Positions 46,706 through 57,388 of a stretch of 64,000 bases of DNA are shown one piece after another. The stretch's first letter is position 1; every line of letters begins with the position of its first letter. The position numbers and the translations under genes were made by a program. The notes beneath the pieces are model-generated. The model did not search any database, was not told where the DNA came from, and saw only the letters and a program-made list of their open reading frames with translations. Source of the stretch: Indioceanicola profundi (GTDB lineage Bacteria; Pseudomonadota; Alphaproteobacteria; Azospirillales; Azospirillaceae); the NCBI RefSeq assembly GCF_003568845.1, contig NZ_CP030126.1:3083501-3147500 (forward strand), read 5' to 3'.

Positions 46706-47368
46706 CTAGGAAGTGGGCGCCGCGCCCGGCCGTTTTCGGCCGTCGGGGTCATCGGGCTCATCCGGCGGACGGTAACCGTCGCTGCCGGCATAGGGGTCGG
46801 GGATGCCGAGCTTGTCCAGAATGCCGGTCTCAAGCCGCTCCATGTCGTCGGCTTCGTCATCGGCGATATGGTCGTACCCGATCAGGTGCAGTACCCCGTG
46901 AACAACCAGGTGGGTCAGGTGGTCGGCCAGGGACTTGCCCTGCTCAGCCGATTCCCGCGCCACGGTTTCATAGGCGAGAATTACGTCGCCCAACAGTACA
47001 GGAGGGGGCGCGGATGGTGCCAGCGATTCGGCATCCTCGTCGCCGTCTTTTCCGTCCACCCCTTCCGGGATGGGCAGATCATCCTCATCCGTCTCCTCCT
47101 GTTCGGCATCGGCGAACAGGGCGAAGGACAGGACATTGGTGGGCTTGTCCTTGCCGCGGTAGGTGCGGTTCAGCTCATGCACCATGGCGTCGTCGGCCAG
47201 CACCACCGACAGCTCCGACGGGCCCGCTGGAATATCGTAGAGATCGTCTTCGACGGCCCCGGCCAGCGCTGCCTCGGCGGCGCGCAGCACCAGCGCCTCC
47301 ACCTCGGGCAGGGCGTCCTCCCAGGCGGAATGCTCCACCGTCACCAGGATTTCGGTGCTGCCGGTCAT
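46706..47368 (-). CDS. ybeY: endoribonuclease YbeY
   Basis: A 220-residue YbeY with the metal-binding motif [15 protein letters not shown] and the N-terminal [17 protein letters not shown]. It trims the 3' end of 16S rRNA and takes part in quality control. Between LSFALF and the [11 protein letters not shown] strand an insertion of about 35 residues, rich in Asp/Glu ([18 protein letters not shown]...), enlarges the protein beyond the usual 150-170 residues; the C-terminal tail is also long. The ATG at 47368 is preferred because the longer frame runs into a REP-like palindrome. Confidence 0.92.
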   Translation of the reverse strand: MTGSTEILVTVEHSAWEDALPEVEALVLRAAEAALAGAVEDDLYDIPAGPSELSVVLADDAMVHELNRTYRGKDKPTNVLSFALFADAEQEETDEDDLPIPEGVDGKDGDEDAESLAPSAPPPVLLGDVILAYETVARESAEQGKSLADHLTHLVVHGVLHLIGYDHIADDEADDMERLETGILDKLGIPDPYAGSDGYRPPDEPDDPDGRKRPGAAPTS

Positions 47369-47422
47369 GAGTGGATGCCTTTGAGATCCACGGTTTCCGT
47401 CCCCGGTGTTCTCAAACCTGTC

Positions 47423-47503
47423 GTCATCCCGGCGAAAGCCGGGACCCAGGAGTCCCAAGGGCGGTGCGGGCGGCCCCTGGGCCCCGGCTTCCGCCGGGGT
47501 GAC
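47423..47503. repeat. REP-like paired palindrome (GTCATCCCGG family)
   Basis: GTCATCCCGGCGAAAGCCGG at the left and its imperfect complement ending CCGCCGGGGTGAC at the right, with CCCAGGAGTCCC and GGCCCCTGGGCC inside. It occupies nearly all of the gap between phoH and ybeY on the same-strand operon. Confidence 0.8.
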
Positions 47504-47527
47504 AGAGAAAAGGAGGCCGGCTTCACC

Positions 47528-48546
47528 TCACGCCCCCTCCGGCCCGGCCTTCACGTCGGCGTCGTAGGCGCGGACGATGCGGCCAACCAGCGGATGGCGG
47601 ACCACGTCGGCCTCCGTGAAGCTGACGAAGCCGACCCCCTCCACCCCGTTCAGGATGCGGATGGCATCCTTCAGGCCGGATTTCTGGCCGGACGGCAGGT
47701 CGATCTGGGTGATGTCGCCGGTGATGGCCATGCGGCTGCCCTCGCCCAGGCGGGTGAGGAACATCTTCATCTGCATCGGCGTGGTGTTCTGCGCCTCGTC
47801 CAGGATCACGAAGGCATTGGACAGGGTGCGGCCGCGCATGAAGGCCAGCGGCGCCACCTCGATCACCCCGTTCTCCAGCCGCTTGGTGACCTGATCGCCC
47901 GGCAGCATGTCGTGCAACGCGTCGTAGAGCGGGCGCAGATAGGGGTCCACCTTCTCCTTCATGTCGCCGGGCAGGAAGCCCAGCCGCTCCCCCGCCTCGA
48001 CGGCGGGGCGCGACAGGATAATGCGGTCCACCTGACCCGCGATCAGCAGGCTCACCGCCTGGGCTACGGCCAGATAAGTCTTGCCGGTGCCGGCCGGGCC
48101 CAGTCCGAAAACCAGCTCATACTGCGACAGGGCGTCCAGATACTTGGCCTGGGTGGGGCTGCGCGGCACGATTGCCCGGCGCTTTGTGCGCAGGCCGGCC
48201 TTCGGATCGGCCAGGGCGGACAGCGCCGCCTCCCGCAACGACACGTCCACGGCGGTCGCCATGCGCAGCGCCGCATCCACCTCCGCCGCACCGACGCCCA
48301 TGCCGGCCTTCAGCCGGTCCCAGAGCGTGTCCAGGGCGGCGCGGGCGGCATCGGCGGAATCCGCCGGCCCGGCGATGGTCAACACATTGCCGCGGCTGAC
48401 CAGGGTCACGCCCAGCTTCTTCTCGATCCGGCTGAGATGCTGTTCATGCTCACCGAAGAGCAGCGGCAACAGGCGGTTGTCGTCGAAGGTCAGGTCGATG
48501 CGACGGTCGTTCCCGGTGGGAACGAAGCTCGGGCCATCCGGTACCG

Positions 48547-48550
<4 letters not shown>
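47528..48550 (-). CDS. PhoH family ATPase
   Basis: A 340-residue PhoH-like protein: an N-terminal KH-like region (about 15-85), then the P-loop domain with Walker [32 protein letters not shown], Walker [20 protein letters not shown] and [11 protein letters not shown]. PhoH proteins are ATP-dependent RNA-associated factors that accompany YbeY in almost all alphaproteobacteria, suggesting rRNA processing. The start overlaps the miaB stop by four bases. Confidence 0.95.
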
Positions 48551-49938
<1,388 letters not shown>

Positions 49939-50089
49939 GGAACACCCTCAACACCGGTCGCGCCGGACACGGACGTGGCGGCGGAAACCGCGGAAAGATA
50001 AGCACCGCCGCATCTTAGTCAACCGCGCGTGCGGACGATGGTTGCAAGGGTGCTAACGCGCGAACGCGGCCCACGGCCCATCCGCGACC

Positions 50090-50674
50090 TCAGCGTCCGC
50101 TGACGTCGCAGGCCTTGTTGATGGCGTCGTAGGCGGCGGAGGAGCCGGCGAGGCTGTAGGTATCCGTGGTCCGCGTCCCGCGGGAGGAGGTGCCGCGCAC
50201 CACCATGGAGCTGCCGGCCCGGATGGCCTGGACGATCTCGCGGTCGGTCTTGTCGTCGCGAGCCCAGCTCGTATCGCCCTCGGTGAACAGCTCGAACCGG
50301 CTGTTGCCGATCTGGACCGTGACCTCGGACCCGTCCGCATGGGGATAGCCGGCGACGAAGCTGACCACGTCCAGGCTCTTCTCATAGGGACGGTGGGTCA
50401 CCAGGGCGAAGATGTCGCCCCGGCGGCTGTAATTGCCCTCGTCCTTGGTGGGCTTGCTGGCCATCCAGCAGACGCGCCCGCCGGGCTCGTCCAGCACGAA
50501 GGCGTTCCAGTCGCGGAAGGTGCCGATCAGCTTCGGCTCGCTGGACTGGGCCGAGGCGGGACCGGCAGACGCGGCCAGGGCAAGCCCGGCAGTCAGCGCA
50601 AGCGCGGCCAGCACCCGGACGGGCCGGCGGGCGGAAGGGGATGGCGCGGGGGAGTGTCGGTTTGTCGAACGCAT
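50090..50674 (-). CDS. exported IalB-like protein (invasion-associated locus B family)
   Basis: A 194-residue protein with a signal peptide (hydrophobic about 21-40, cleavage near GPASA-Q) and a single IalB-like beta domain: FRDWNAFVLDEPGGRVCWMASKPTKDEGNY, RGDIFALVTHRP, SFVAGYPHADGSEVTVQIGNSRFELFTEGDTSWA. The family is periplasmic and of unclear biochemical function; the invasion name comes from Bartonella. The ATG at 50674 begins a normal signal sequence. Divergent from the ChrR-like gene across a 298-base region. Confidence 0.83.
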   Translation of the reverse strand: MRSTNRHSPAPSPSARRPVRVLAALALTAGLALAASAGPASAQSSEPKLIGTFRDWNAFVLDEPGGRVCWMASKPTKDEGNYSRRGDIFALVTHRPYEKSLDVVSFVAGYPHADGSEVTVQIGNSRFELFTEGDTSWARDDKTDREIVQAIRAGSSMVVRGTSSRGTRTTDTYSLAGSSAAYDAINKACDVSGR

Positions 50675-50788
50675 GGCGGGACGAACAATAACGGATTCCA
50701 CCGGGCTAACGAAAGGCTTAAGCACCCTGCCTCCTTGGCGGATGGTCACCACGGATTAACGATTCCAACAGAATTCCGCCGCCGGGAT

Positions 50789-50816
50789 TGATCCGAACGG
50801 CGTTCGCAGCCGTATC
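50789..50816 (+). promoter_or_regulatory. candidate ECF-sigma (RpoE/ChrR-type) promoter
   Basis: TGATCC (50789-50794), 16 bases, then CGTATC (50811-50816). TGATCC at -35 is the hallmark of ECF11-type sigma factors partnered with ChrR anti-sigma factors, and it lies upstream of a ChrR-like gene. The short spacer and long distance (157 bases) to the start at 50973 make this a suggestion only. Nothing else stands out in 50675-50972. Confidence 0.4.
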
Positions 50817-50972
50817 GGCAATCATGGGACAAGCGACCTTCCGTCGGGCGGCTGCCGGACACATGACCCCTTATCTCCCGGATCGCAAGGGCCGGGAGAG
50901 TGGCTCCTTTGGCGAGGTCGGCCTCGCCCCATCGGCCCTTCGCCGCTCCGGAGCAACGCCGGGACGGGCATC

Positions 50973-51641
50973 ATGAGCCCGCTCCACCACGCCCCGGACG
51001 AACTGCTCATGGCCTATGCCGCCGGCGGGCTGGGGGAGGCGCAGTCGCTTGCGCTGGCCACCCATCTGGCGCTCTGCCTGGTCTGCCGTGGAGAGGTGCG
51101 CCGGCTGGAAACGCTGGGCGGCGTGCTGCTGGACGATCTGCCAGCCCCGCCGGTCGATGAGGATTTGTTGACCGCCTTCCTGAACCGGCTCGACGCGCCG
51201 GGCGGCGAAGTCGCCACCCTGTCCCGTTCCTGCGCCAAGCCCGCCGCCGCCGGCCTGCCGGTCCTGCCGCAACCCCTGCGGGGATATGTCGGCGGCGACC
51301 TGGACCAGGTGGCCTGGACCCGTATCCTGCCGGGATTGGCCCAGGCGACCGTGCCCGTCCGCTCCGGCACCGCCAGGGCCAGGCTGCTGCGGGTCGCCGC
51401 CGGCACGGCATTGCCCCGGCACACTCATGCCGGAACCGAGCTGACGCTGGTGCTCTCCGGCGGCTACAGCGACGGCGACCGGCATTTCCAGCGCGGCGAC
51501 CTGGATTTCTGCGACGGGAGCGTGGACCACCGGCCAATGGCGGGTGAGAGCGGGGAATGCGTATGCCTGCTCGTCACGGATGCGCCCCTCAGGCTCACCG
51601 GTCCGACCGGACGCCTGCTGAATTCCTTCCTCCGCCTCTGA
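50973..51641 (+). CDS. ChrR-family anti-sigma factor with cupin domain
   Basis: A 222-residue protein. The N-terminal ~75 residues are a zinc anti-sigma domain with His31-x3-Cys35-x2-Cys38 (HLALCLVC); the C-terminal ~110 residues are a cupin with LPRHTHAGTELTLVLSG and later Asp/His ligands (DVDHRP-type segment). In Rhodobacter, ChrR holds the sigma factor RpoE and releases it under singlet oxygen. Here no sigma-factor gene is adjacent, which is unusual because rpoE normally precedes chrR in one operon. Confidence 0.87.
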   Translation: MSPLHHAPDELLMAYAAGGLGEAQSLALATHLALCLVCRGEVRRLETLGGVLLDDLPAPPVDEDLLTAFLNRLDAPGGEVATLSRSCAKPAAAGLPVLPQPLRGYVGGDLDQVAWTRILPGLAQATVPVRSGTARARLLRVAAGTALPRHTHAGTELTLVLSGGYSDGDRHFQRGDLDFCDGSVDHRPMAGESGECVCLLVTDAPLRLTGPTGRLLNSFLRL

Positions 51642-51760
51642 CCTCCGTTGCGGGTTACGCCATCCGCGCTGCCCTCAGCCAAGGCCAGTTCCCAGGCTGA
51701 CGCAGGGCGGGCCTGCATCGGGGAGCGGCCCTGTTCCCCCAAAGTCCAGCTTGACTCCCA

Positions 51761-51810
51761 CTTATACTCTGGGCGAGCATAAGCATATTAATGCTCAGTT
51801 CGAGCATAAG
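51761..51810 (+). promoter_or_regulatory. two tandem inverted-repeat operators upstream of nadA
   Basis: CTTATACTC - TGGGC - GAGCATAAG (51761-51783) and ATGCTC - AGTTC - GAGCAT (51791-51807, within TTAATGCTC...GAGCATAAG) are two palindromes built on GAGCATAA with five-base spacers, centres 27 bases apart. The first overlaps a TATACT that could be a -10 box. The block is A+T-rich and lies 80-130 bases before nadA, so it is probably the binding site of an NAD-biosynthesis repressor (NadQ-type in alphaproteobacteria); that name is inference. Confidence 0.65.
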
Positions 51811-51889
51811 GGTCGTGCATGCCGCCACGGCCGCAGACAGACCGTCCCCACCGGGTAAGCCGGAAGGCGACGGGCCGGAGGACACGCTG

Positions 51890-52930
51890 ATGAGTGTTAC
51901 GGAGCAGGCCGCAGCCCGGGCCGCCCTTGCCGAATTGGACCTTTCCTACACGCCCGCCGTGGCGGAGGCGACGCGCCCGATCTATGAGCGGGTGAAGGAT
52001 GTGATCCCGGCCATGGAATGGCCGTTCCACGCCCCGCTGGTGCATGCCATCAACCGGCTGAAGCGGGAGAAGAACGCCGTCATCCTGGCGCACAACTACC
52101 AGGCGCCGGAAATCTTCCACACGGTGGCCGACATCGTGGGCGACAGCCTGGCGCTGGCCCGGCGCGCCGTGGACACCGATGCCGACGTGATCGTGCTGGC
52201 TGGCGTCCATTTCATGGCGGAGACGGCGAAGATCCTGAATCCGGCCAAGACGGTGTTGATCCCCGACGGCTCCGCCGGTTGCTCGCTTGCCGACAGCATC
52301 ACGGCGGCCGATGTGCGGCTGCTGCGGCAGAAATATCCGGGCGTGCCGATCGCCACCTACGTCAACACCTCGGCGGAGGTGAAGGCGGAAAGCGACATCT
52401 GCATCACCTCCGGCAATGCCGTGAAGGTGATCGAGAGCCTTCCGGGCGACGAGGTGCTGTGCATCCCCGACGAATACCTGGCCAAGTGGGTGGCGACCCA
52501 GACCTCCAAGAAGGTCTATACCTGGAAGGGTCACTGCGAGGTGCATGAGCGCTTCACCGGCGCGCAGCTCCGCGATTATCGCGGCCGCTTCAAGGGTGAC
52601 ATCACCATCATCGCCCACCCGGAATGCCCGCCCGACGTGCTGGCGGAGGCGGATTTCGTTGGCTCCACCGCCAACATGCAGGATTTCGTGGAAGGCAGGC
52701 AGCCGAAGCGGGTGCTGCTGATCACCGAATGCTCCATGGCGGACAATCTGCAGGCCCAGAACCCCGATGTGGAGTTCGTGAAGCCCTGCAATCTCTGCCC
52801 GCACATGAAGAAGATCACCCTGTCCAACATCCTGGAATCCCTGGTCACGCTGGAGCCGCGGGTGGAAGTCGACGCATCTGTTTCCAGCCGCGCCCGGCTG
52901 GCGGTGGAGCGGATGCTGGCGGTGAAGTAG
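51890..52930 (+). CDS. nadA: quinolinate synthase A
   Basis: A 346-residue [4Fe-4S] enzyme with [24 protein letters not shown], the cluster cysteines in SAGCSLAD (Cys131), KGHCEVHE (Cys216) and CNLCPHMK (Cys303 probably), and the family segment DEYLAKWV. It condenses iminoaspartate and dihydroxyacetone phosphate into quinolinate. The ATG at 51890 leaves the two tandem operators upstream of the gene; an in-frame ATG at 51791 would fall inside them. First gene of nadA-nadB-nadC. Confidence 0.95.
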   Translation: MSVTEQAAARAALAELDLSYTPAVAEATRPIYERVKDVIPAMEWPFHAPLVHAINRLKREKNAVILAHNYQAPEIFHTVADIVGDSLALARRAVDTDADVIVLAGVHFMAETAKILNPAKTVLIPDGSAGCSLADSITAADVRLLRQKYPGVPIATYVNTSAEVKAESDICITSGNAVKVIESLPGDEVLCIPDEYLAKWVATQTSKKVYTWKGHCEVHERFTGAQLRDYRGRFKGDITIIAHPECPPDVLAEADFVGSTANMQDFVEGRQPKRVLLITECSMADNLQAQNPDVEFVKPCNLCPHMKKITLSNILESLVTLEPRVEVDASVSSRARLAVERMLAVK

Positions 52931-52961
52931 GGCGGGCGTCTTTCCCCCCGCTTCATGGACC

Positions 52962-53057
52962 GTCATCCCGGCGAAAGCCGGGACCCAGGGGCCGCCAGCA
53001 CCGGCTTTGGTAATTCTGGCCTTGGGACTCCTGGGCCCCGGCTTTCGCCAGGGTGAC
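52962..53057. repeat. REP-like paired palindrome (GTCATCCCGG family) between nadA and nadB
   Basis: GTCATCCCGGCGAAAGCCGG at the left and ...CCCGGCTTTCGCCAGGGTGAC at the right pair over the arms, with a longer interior (GGCCGCCAGC...) than in the copies at 21178 and 47423. It occupies about half of the 187-base nadA-nadB gap. Confidence 0.8.
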
Positions 53058-53117
53058 GGTGGATTATTCGGTAGCTCTACTGCCCGTCAAACGCAGTGAA
53101 GTGAAAGGCATCGGCAC

Positions 53118-54755
53118 ATGGATGGCGGCGTCTTCAGGATCGGGTCCGGCCCGCAGCGGCCGGGTGTGCGGGTTGAGGAGGCGGAGGTGGTGGTGATCGG
53201 CTCCGGCATGGCCGGGCTGGTCGCATCGCTCAGCCTTGCCCCGCGGCGGGTCACCCTGCTGACCAAGACCGGCGATCTGCCCGGCGGCTCCAGCAACTGG
53301 GCGCAGGGCGGCATCGCGGCGGCGGTGGGGGACGGCGACAGCGCCGGAAGCCATGCCGCCGACACCGTCGCGGCCGGCGCCGGCCTGACCGATCCCCTGG
53401 TGGCCGAGCTGCTGACGCGGGAGGGGGCCCAGCGCCTGAACGCCTGGATCGGGCGCGGCCTGCCCTTCGACCGGGACGGGGCCGGGCGCATCCTGCTGGG
53501 GCGGGAGGCGGCGCACAGCGCCAGCCGCATCCTGCATGCCGGCGGCGACGCCACCGGCCGCACCCTGACGGGCTGGCTGGCCAGCCGGGTGCGGCAGGCC
53601 CCCCATGTGGACATCCGCACCGGCGCCTTCGCCTGGGAACTGGTGGTGGAGCAAGGGCGGATCGCCGGCGTGCTGGCCCACCACGCCGATGCCGGCTGGG
53701 TGTTCCACCGCACCGGCACGGTGCTGCTGGCCACCGGCGGCATCGGGCAGCTCTACCGCCACACCACGAACCCGGAGGAGTCCACCGGCGACGGCTTGGC
53801 GCTGGCGGCGCTGGCCGGGGCCGAGCTGGCCGATCTGGAATTCGTTCAGTTCCATCCCACCGCCCTCGCCGCCGAAGCCGGGAGGCGTACGCCCCTGCTG
53901 ACCGAAGCCCTGCGCGGGGCCGGGGCGCATCTGCTGGATGGAAGCGGCCGCCGCTTCATGCCGGATGAGCATCCGGATGCGGAGCTGGCCCCCCGCGACG
54001 TGGTCGCCCGCGCCATCGGCACCCGCATCGCCGCTGGACAGCGCGTGTTCCTGGATCTGCGCCCGATCTGGGTGGCGGGCGGGGCCGCCAAGTTCCCCAC
54101 CGTGGCCGCCATCCTGGCCGAAGCCGGCATCGACCCGGCGGTGCAGCCTGTGCCGGTCGCCCCCGCCGCCCACTATCATATGGGCGGCGTCGTGACCGAC
54201 CTGGACGCACGCACCAGCGTACAGGGGCTGTATGCGGCGGGCGAGGTGGCCTGCACCGGCGTACACGGGGCCAACCGCCTGGCCAGCAACAGCCTGCTGG
54301 AAGCCATCGTCTTCGCCGAGCGTGCGGCGGCATCCATCCTGGCCCACCCCGCCCCGGCGCCGTACGCGCCGGTGCCGCAGGCTCCCGCGGTTGCCGCGGA
54401 CGGTACCGGGCTTGCCGGCTTGGCCGATGCGGCGCGCACGGTCATGGCCCGCACAGCGGGGCTGGTCCGCGACGGTGCCGGCCTGTCCCGCGCCCTCATG
54501 GACCTTGCCGACCTCCAGCACCGGGCCGACCGGCTGCGCCGGATGGCCGGGCTTGCCGCAGGGGATGTCCGGGCAGCCGGGGAGCTGCGGAACCGGCTGC
54601 TCATCAGCCGGCTGGTGGTGCAGGCCGCCCTTGGCCGCACCGAAAGCCGCGGCGCCCACGCCCGCACCGACTGGCCGCAGCCGCGGCCGGAATGGCTCCG
54701 CCGGCAGGTGCTGACGCTGGCCGATGTCGCGACGCCGGAGCTGGTGCCGGCCTGA
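53118..54755 (+). CDS. nadB: L-aspartate oxidase
   Basis: A 545-residue flavoprotein of the succinate dehydrogenase/fumarate reductase family: an N-terminal FAD fold [15 protein letters not shown] (24-38), [44 protein letters not shown], the [15 protein letters not shown] segment and [21 protein letters not shown]. It oxidises aspartate to iminoaspartate for NadA. The ATG at 53118 follows an AGTGAAAGG stretch. The gap to nadC is filled by a palindromic repeat. Confidence 0.95.
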   Translation: MDGGVFRIGSGPQRPGVRVEEAEVVVIGSGMAGLVASLSLAPRRVTLLTKTGDLPGGSSNWAQGGIAAAVGDGDSAGSHAADTVAAGAGLTDPLVAELLTREGAQRLNAWIGRGLPFDRDGAGRILLGREAAHSASRILHAGGDATGRTLTGWLASRVRQAPHVDIRTGAFAWELVVEQGRIAGVLAHHADAGWVFHRTGTVLLATGGIGQLYRHTTNPEESTGDGLALAALAGAELADLEFVQFHPTALAAEAGRRTPLLTEALRGAGAHLLDGSGRRFMPDEHPDAELAPRDVVARAIGTRIAAGQRVFLDLRPIWVAGGAAKFPTVAAILAEAGIDPAVQPVPVAPAAHYHMGGVVTDLDARTSVQGLYAAGEVACTGVHGANRLASNSLLEAIVFAERAAASILAHPAPAPYAPVPQAPAVAADGTGLAGLADAARTVMARTAGLVRDGAGLSRALMDLADLQHRADRLRRMAGLAAGDVRAAGELRNRLLISRLVVQAALGRTESRGAHARTDWPQPRPEWLRRQVLTLADVATPELVPA

Positions 54756-54758
54756 TCC

Positions 54759-54848
54759 GTAGGTCGCGAGCGGCGAAGCGGATTGCGACGATCCCTTCCC
54801 CTCGCGCCCGTCCACATGTCGCAATCCGCTTCGCTCCTCGCGACCTAC
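54759..54848. repeat. palindromic intergenic repeat (GTAGGTCGCGAG family), copy 2
   Basis: A 31-base left arm (54759-54789, GTAGGTCGCGAGCGGCGAAG...) and right arm (54818-54848, ending GCGACCTAC) are complementary except at two positions, with a 28-base loop. The right arm ends eight bases before the nadC start codon, so the stem-loop could affect nadC translation. Matches the element at 3746-3830. Confidence 0.88.
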
Positions 54849-54856
54849 CGATAGCA

Positions 54857-55726
54857 ATGCCCGAGACCGCCATGCCCCACGCCCCGCTCTATCCCGTCAT
54901 GTATGAGGATCTGGTCCGCGCCGCCCTGCGGGAGGATCTGGGGCGGGCCGGCGATCTGTCGGCGGATGCCTGCGTGCCGGCGGAGGCCAGGGCGCGCGCC
55001 ATCCTGCGGGCGCGCAAGCCGGGCGTCATCGCGGGGCTGGAACCGGCGCTGGCCGCCTTCCGCCTGCTGGACCCCGCCTTGTCCATCACCGTCCAGGCGG
55101 CGGATGGCGCCGGTGTCGCGGCCGGCGGCACGGTGGCGGTGGTGGAAGGGGCGGCGCGGCCCATCCTGTCGGCGGAGCGGACGGCGCTGAACCTGCTGGG
55201 CCGGCTCTGCGGCATCGCCACCCAGACCCATGAGCTGGCGGCGGCGGTGGAGGGCACCGGAGCGCACATCGTCTGCACCCGCAAGACCACGCTTGGCCTG
55301 CGCATGCTGGAGAAGTACGCCGTGCGGGTCGGGGGCGGCAGCAACCACCGCTTCGGCCTGGATGATGCCGTGATGATCAAGGACAACCACATCGTCGCCG
55401 CCGGCGGGCTGAAAGCCGCGGTGGAGCGCGCCCGCGCCCATATCGGCCACATGGTGAAGATCGAGGTGGAGGTGGATACGCTGGACCAGCTTGCCGAGCT
55501 GATCCCGCTGGGAGCGGATGCCGTGCTGCTGGACAATATGGACCCCGCCACCCTGCGCCGGGCCGTGCGGATGGTGGATGGCCGCATGATCACGGAAGCC
55601 AGCGGCGGCGTGACGCCGGAAACGGTGCGGGCGGTGGCGGAAACCGGCGTCACGCTGATCAGTCTGGGCTGGCTGACCCACAGCGTGAAGAATTTCGATG
55701 TCGGCCTGGATTTCGAACCGGTCTGA
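54857..55726 (+). CDS. nadC: nicotinate-nucleotide pyrophosphorylase (carboxylating)
   Basis: A 289-residue enzyme with [16 protein letters not shown] near the N-terminus, [17 protein letters not shown], the phosphoribosyl-binding segments [22 protein letters not shown] and [16 protein letters not shown], and DAVLLDNM. It converts quinolinate and PRPP to nicotinate mononucleotide, completing the nadABC pathway. The ATG at 54857 is taken; a second in-frame ATG lies five codons on. It ends six bases from the convergent lactate permease gene. Confidence 0.95.
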   Translation: MPETAMPHAPLYPVMYEDLVRAALREDLGRAGDLSADACVPAEARARAILRARKPGVIAGLEPALAAFRLLDPALSITVQAADGAGVAAGGTVAVVEGAARPILSAERTALNLLGRLCGIATQTHELAAAVEGTGAHIVCTRKTTLGLRMLEKYAVRVGGGSNHRFGLDDAVMIKDNHIVAAGGLKAAVERARAHIGHMVKIEVEVDTLDQLAELIPLGADAVLLDNMDPATLRRAVRMVDGRMITEASGGVTPETVRAVAETGVTLISLGWLTHSVKNFDVGLDFEPV

Positions 55727-55732
55727 GTGGGC

Positions 55733-57244
55733 TCACGCCGCCCACAGCACCAGAACCCAGGTCAGCGCCCCACCGGCCACGGCATAGACCAGGGCGGGCA
55801 GGGCGGTGCGCTTCAGCACCTCCCCCTCCTGCCCGGCCAGCCCGACCACGGCGCAGGCGGCGATGATGTTGTGCGGGCAGATCAGGTTGCCCACCGCCGC
55901 CCCGAAATTCTGCGCCCCCAGCAGCGGCAGCGCCGGAAGCCCCAGCGCATTGGCCGTCGCCTCCTGGAAATCGGTGAACAGGATGTTGCTGGCGGTGGCG
56001 CTGCCGGTGACGAAGCTGCCCAGCACGCCCACGAACGGGCTCAACACCGGCCAGACCGGTCCCAGCCCGGCGGCCGCGGCGGCGGCCAGGGACTCGATCA
56101 TGCCGGAATGCACCATCAGCCGGGCCAGCGCCAGCATCGCCACCAGCGCCAGCGCCACCTTGGGCAGGCGCAGGGCCGCGGCCTTGGCAGCGCCGCCCAG
56201 CTTGGCTCCGCTGGCCCCCTGCATCAGCCCGCCGATCAGGAACCCGGCCAGCAGCATGGTGCCGGGGTGGTACAGCGGCTGCACCGTGCCGGAGAAGCCG
56301 CCCGTCATGGTCCAGCCGATCTCCACCCCGCGCAGGGCCTCCTTCAGGTCGGGGATCAGCCGGCTCACCAGGATCAGCGCCACCAGCACCAGATAGGGCA
56401 GCCCCGCCCACAGCATGCCGCGGCCTTGTTCCGCATCCGCCATCGCCCCGGCCGTGCCGCCGAAGCGCTTCAAGGCCAGCACGAACAAGGTTCCGCCCAG
56501 CAGCGCCCCGCCCAGCGTTGGCAGCTCCGGCCCCACGAACAGCGCCAGCAGGAGATAGGGCGCCAGCACCGCCGCCGCGGCCAGCACGCCCCAGCCCCAG
56601 GCCGGCAGGCCGGGTGTCGGCTGCGGCAGCGGCGCGCCAGCCGCCACGGCGCGCAGCAGGAAGGCCATGATGATCCCGCCCAGCGCCGCATGCATGATTC
56701 CCACCGCTGCCGACAGCTCCAGCCCGCTGAACCCGGTGACGGCCATCTGGGGCAGGACCGGCGTGCCCACCGCCCCGAAACTGACCCCGACGATATGGCC
56801 GATCAGGGCCAGCACCACGGCCCGCTGGGCCGGAAAGCCCACCGCCACCAGCATGGGGGCCGCCAGCGCGGCGGAGGTGCCGAACCCGGCCGCCCCCTCG
56901 ATGAACAGGCCGAAGAACCAGCCGATCAGGATGGCCAGCAGCCGCGGATCGGCGGACAGGCGGGCCAGGCCGCCCCGCAGCGTGTCCACCGCCCCGGTGC
57001 GGGTCTGAAGCTCATGCAGGCACAAAGCGGGGAAGATGATCCACAGGATGGTCAGCGTGGTGAACCCGGCCTCCATCCCCACACCGGCCAGCAGCCGCCC
57101 CGGTTGTTCCACGGGAAACACCGCCAGCGCCACCGCGACCGCGGCGGCCAGCCCCACCAGGGCCGATGTGGCGGCGGAACGGCGAAGCCCCACCATCAGG
57201 ACAAGGATCAGGGCGATGGGCAGGGTGGCGAGGAATGCCTGCAT
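55733..57244 (-). CDS. L-lactate/glycolate permease family protein
   Basis: A 503-residue polytopic membrane protein with about 13 helices. LctP/GlcA family features include GFFGLFIEGAAGFGTSAALAAPMLVAVGF, GAVGTPVLPQM, the repeated SFVTGSATASNILFTDFQ and NFGAAVGNLICPHNIIAACA. Members import lactate or glycolate with protons. The ATG at 57244 precedes QAFLATLPIALILVLMVGL, the first helix. Divergent from the MBL-fold gene across 144 bases. Confidence 0.9.
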   Translation of the reverse strand: MQAFLATLPIALILVLMVGLRRSAATSALVGLAAAVAVALAVFPVEQPGRLLAGVGMEAGFTTLTILWIIFPALCLHELQTRTGAVDTLRGGLARLSADPRLLAILIGWFFGLFIEGAAGFGTSAALAAPMLVAVGFPAQRAVVLALIGHIVGVSFGAVGTPVLPQMAVTGFSGLELSAAVGIMHAALGGIIMAFLLRAVAAGAPLPQPTPGLPAWGWGVLAAAAVLAPYLLLALFVGPELPTLGGALLGGTLFVLALKRFGGTAGAMADAEQGRGMLWAGLPYLVLVALILVSRLIPDLKEALRGVEIGWTMTGGFSGTVQPLYHPGTMLLAGFLIGGLMQGASGAKLGGAAKAAALRLPKVALALVAMLALARLMVHSGMIESLAAAAAAGLGPVWPVLSPFVGVLGSFVTGSATASNILFTDFQEATANALGLPALPLLGAQNFGAAVGNLICPHNIIAACAVVGLAGQEGEVLKRTALPALVYAVAGGALTWVLVLWAA

Positions 57245-57388
57245 CTGACAAATGGACCCTCTGCAACGGGCTCGGCGGGCGGAATGGCCGGGCATGGCTG
57301 GGGGCAGGCATCGCAAATGCGGGCAGTGCTTGCAACTTCGCTGCGCCGCGTCATCCTCTTGGCGGAACCAATCGGGGGAGGAAACGCC

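Noticed and set aside
50788-50976. A 62-codon frame between the ECF-like promoter and the ChrR-like gene, considered as a small sigma or leader peptide
   Set aside because: It has no sigma-factor motif and no ribosome-binding site, and its composition is that of the surrounding non-coding DNA.
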